Assembly (NCBI GenBank): GCA_001804205.1
Contig: MHFM01000032.1
Coordinates: 16,385 to 24,096, forward strand
From: Omnitrophica bacterium RIFCSPLOWO2_01_FULL_45_10b
GTDB taxonomy: Bacteria; Omnitrophota; Omnitrophia; Omnitrophales; Danuiimicrobiaceae
Reading direction: 5' to 3'
DNA: 7,712 bases
Part shown: positions 7,261-7,712 of the stretch, one piece after another
Position numbering within the stretch: the first letter of the stretch is position 1
Layout: each line of letters starts with the position of its first letter
The notes under the pieces: generated by a model
What the model was told of the DNA's origin: nothing
The model's database searches: none
Seen by the model: only the letters and a program-made list of their open reading frames with translations
Made by a program: the position numbers and the translations under genes

Positions 7261-7316
7261 CTGTTTTTTTTGGTTATTTTTAAAGTTCTAGAATGACTTT
7301 TTATAATTGTTTAGAA

Positions 7317-7344
7317 AGTATACCCTATTCTCGCCAAAAGTCAA
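7317..7344 (-). promoter_or_regulatory. Sigma70-type promoter of the giant gene
   Basis: On the minus strand a -35 TTGACT (7339-7344) is separated by 16 bases from a -10 TATACT (7317-7322); each box matches the consensus at five of six positions. Transcription would start near 7310, giving a leader of roughly 87 bases before the ATG. It lies downstream of the tRNA and its remnant, so the giant gene probably has independent transcription. Confidence 0.75.
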
Positions 7345-7454
7345 GTCTAACGGGGAACTTTAAGTTGTTATACAGCAGCAACTTGCAGATAATTTTTACA
7401 GACACTAAAAAGAATAAGGAGAACTGGTGGGCGGTACAGGGCTCGAACCTCTGC

Positions 7455-7502
7455 CCCCGACTTTCGATAAAGCATTTCCAGATTATTCATGGGAAGTCGG
7501 GG
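7455..7502. repeat. Inverted repeat in the tRNA-remnant insertion (9 bp arms, 30-base loop)
   Basis: CCCCGACTT (7455-7463) pairs perfectly with AAGTCGGGG (7494-7502). With the next hairpin it makes up nearly all of the 88-base insertion. Nothing in the loop was recognised. Confidence 0.6.
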
Positions 7503-7505
7503 CTG

Positions 7506-7538
7506 CACTTTTGACCTCGTTGTATGAGGTCAAAAGTG
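7506..7538. repeat. Perfect 13-bp hairpin in the tRNA-remnant insertion
   Basis: CACTTTTGACCTC (7506-7518) and GAGGTCAAAAGTG (7526-7538) are exact complements around a seven-base loop. GAGGTCA (7526-7532) could instead pair with TGACCTC at 7541-7547 in the tRNA remnant, so two exclusive foldings exist. No U-run follows on either strand, which argues against a terminator. Confidence 0.7.
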
Positions 7539-7567
7539 GCTGACCTCTACCATGTCAAGGCATGCAG

Positions 7568-7658
7568 AAAAAACGTGGGCTGTACAGGACTCGAACCTGT
7601 GACCTCTTCCATGTCAAGGAAGCGCTCTAACCAACTGAGCTAACAGCCCACGTTTTTT
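7568..7658 (-). terminator. Extended acceptor stem with flanking A/T runs around tRNA-Val (terminator-like)
   Basis: The tRNA acceptor helix continues outward through T-A, G-C and C-G pairs and then six A-T pairs. The result is 16 continuous base pairs between 7568-7583 and 7643-7658. The RNA leaving the tRNA ends in a run of six U, so the stem plus U-run could stop transcription, and the mirror arrangement could do the same for plus-strand transcripts. The stem encloses a whole tRNA, so this is an inference from shape only. Confidence 0.4.
7576..7649 (-). tRNA. tRNA-Val (anticodon GAC)
   Basis: A complete cloverleaf of 74 bases. Acceptor GGGCTGT pairs with ACAGCCC at all seven positions, the D-arm is GCTC/GAGC with a nine-base AGTTGGTTA loop, the anticodon stem is CTTCC/GGAAG with loop TTGACAT, and the T-arm is ACAGG/CCTGT with loop TTCGAGT. 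The anticodon GAC is at 7613-7615 and reads GUC and GUU valine codons. The discriminator is A (7576). CCA is not encoded (next bases CG), so it would be added enzymatically. The acceptor helix can extend beyond both mature ends. Confidence 0.96.
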
Positions 7659-7667
7659 TCTCTAACC

Positions 7668-7709
7668 TCCGCTAGACTACACAGCGGATCCGCCGCGCTT
7701 TTTGGCGGA
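7668..7709. repeat. Two back-to-back short inverted repeats at the window edge
   Basis: TCCGCT (7668-7673) pairs with AGCGGA (7683-7688), and immediately next TCCGCC (7689-7694) pairs with GGCGGA (7704-7709), each around a nine-base loop. They may be small dispersed repeats or part of the end of a gene beyond the window. I see no clear tRNA promoter here. Confidence 0.5.
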
Positions 7710-7712
7710 AAC

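Larger units (their letters stand above)
7224..7426. other. Control region between the giant gene and the tRNA remnant
   Basis: Apart from the promoter and Shine-Dalgarno sequence, this stretch is A+T-rich. It holds a weak inverted repeat (AAGTTG 7362-7367 with CAACTT 7379-7384, loop 11) just upstream of the -35 box, which could be an operator or nothing. No other gene is visible. The short plus-strand frame that crosses it is a read-through of tRNA sequence. Confidence 0.5.
7427..7560 (-). pseudogene. Broken second tRNA-Val, interrupted by an 88-base insertion
   Basis: Two pieces match the neighbouring intact tRNA in the same order and orientation. Bases 7542-7560 match its anticodon arm and variable loop (7601-7619) at 18 of 19 positions, including the GAC anticodon. 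Bases 7427-7453 match its T-arm and acceptor 3' strand (7575-7601) at 24 of 27, and here CCA is encoded (7425-7427). In the intact gene these pieces are adjacent; here 88 bases (7454-7541) intervene. The acceptor 5' strand and D-arm are missing, and the T-stem has a G-G mismatch. It is most likely a decayed tandem duplicate; a structured RNA of another kind is less likely. Confidence 0.68.

Noticed and set aside
7293..7514. Plus-strand frame containing WWAVQGSNL
   Set aside because: This peptide is what an antisense tRNA 3' end gives when translated; it covers the tRNA-Val remnant and the promoter, so it is not a gene.
7427..7560. tRNA attachment site of an integrated element
   Set aside because: The match is internal to the tRNA and split in two, the copies lie within 200 bases, and no integrase gene is visible.

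Overview
The window is almost filled by one minus-strand open reading frame. It starts at an ATG at 7221-7223 and stays open for 2,407 codons until it leaves the window at base 1, so only its N-terminal part is visible. Very long exported proteins, short in-frame R-S-E-[LMVI]-R boxes and a bacterial tRNA-Val(GAC) together suggest an uncultured bacterium of the Omnitrophota (former OP3) or a related lineage of the PVC group. This placement rests on remembered gene style, not on a marker gene, so I hold it at roughly 0.6.

Layout, read from right to left in the direction of transcription. Bases 7660-7712 hold two back-to-back short inverted repeats. An intact tRNA-Val(GAC) follows (7576-7649); its acceptor stem continues into flanking complementary A and T runs. 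Behind it lies a broken second tRNA-Val (7427-7560): the anticodon arm and the T-arm/acceptor/CCA end remain, the 5' half is gone, and 88 bases containing two hairpins separate the two surviving pieces. Bases 7224-7426 are the control region of the giant gene, with a near-consensus sigma70-type promoter (-35 TTGACT, 16-base spacer, -10 TATACT) and a strong Shine-Dalgarno sequence unusually far (29 bases) from the ATG.

The giant protein has a signal peptide (residues 1 to about 33). Next comes an N-terminal domain with IQDAH, TEGA and GGFH motifs that resembles, weakly, the ChaN/EreA/TIKI group. Residues about 725-1200 look like a glutamate/leucine dehydrogenase whose catalytic lysine and aspartate positions are lost. 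A HEAT-like helical repeat module follows (about 1315-1425), then a long charged helical region and an unrecognised C-terminal part that runs past the edge. It looks like a large exported scaffold or pseudoenzyme chain rather than a metabolic enzyme, but its job is not known.

Two kinds of small repeat lie inside the coding sequence without breaking it. One is a set of six RSE boxes, all read in the same frame and mostly between recognisable domains. The other is two copies of a palindromic element with CGTCATTGCGAG / CTCGCAATGACG ends, read in different frames and still open, similar in behaviour to the Rickettsia palindromic elements.
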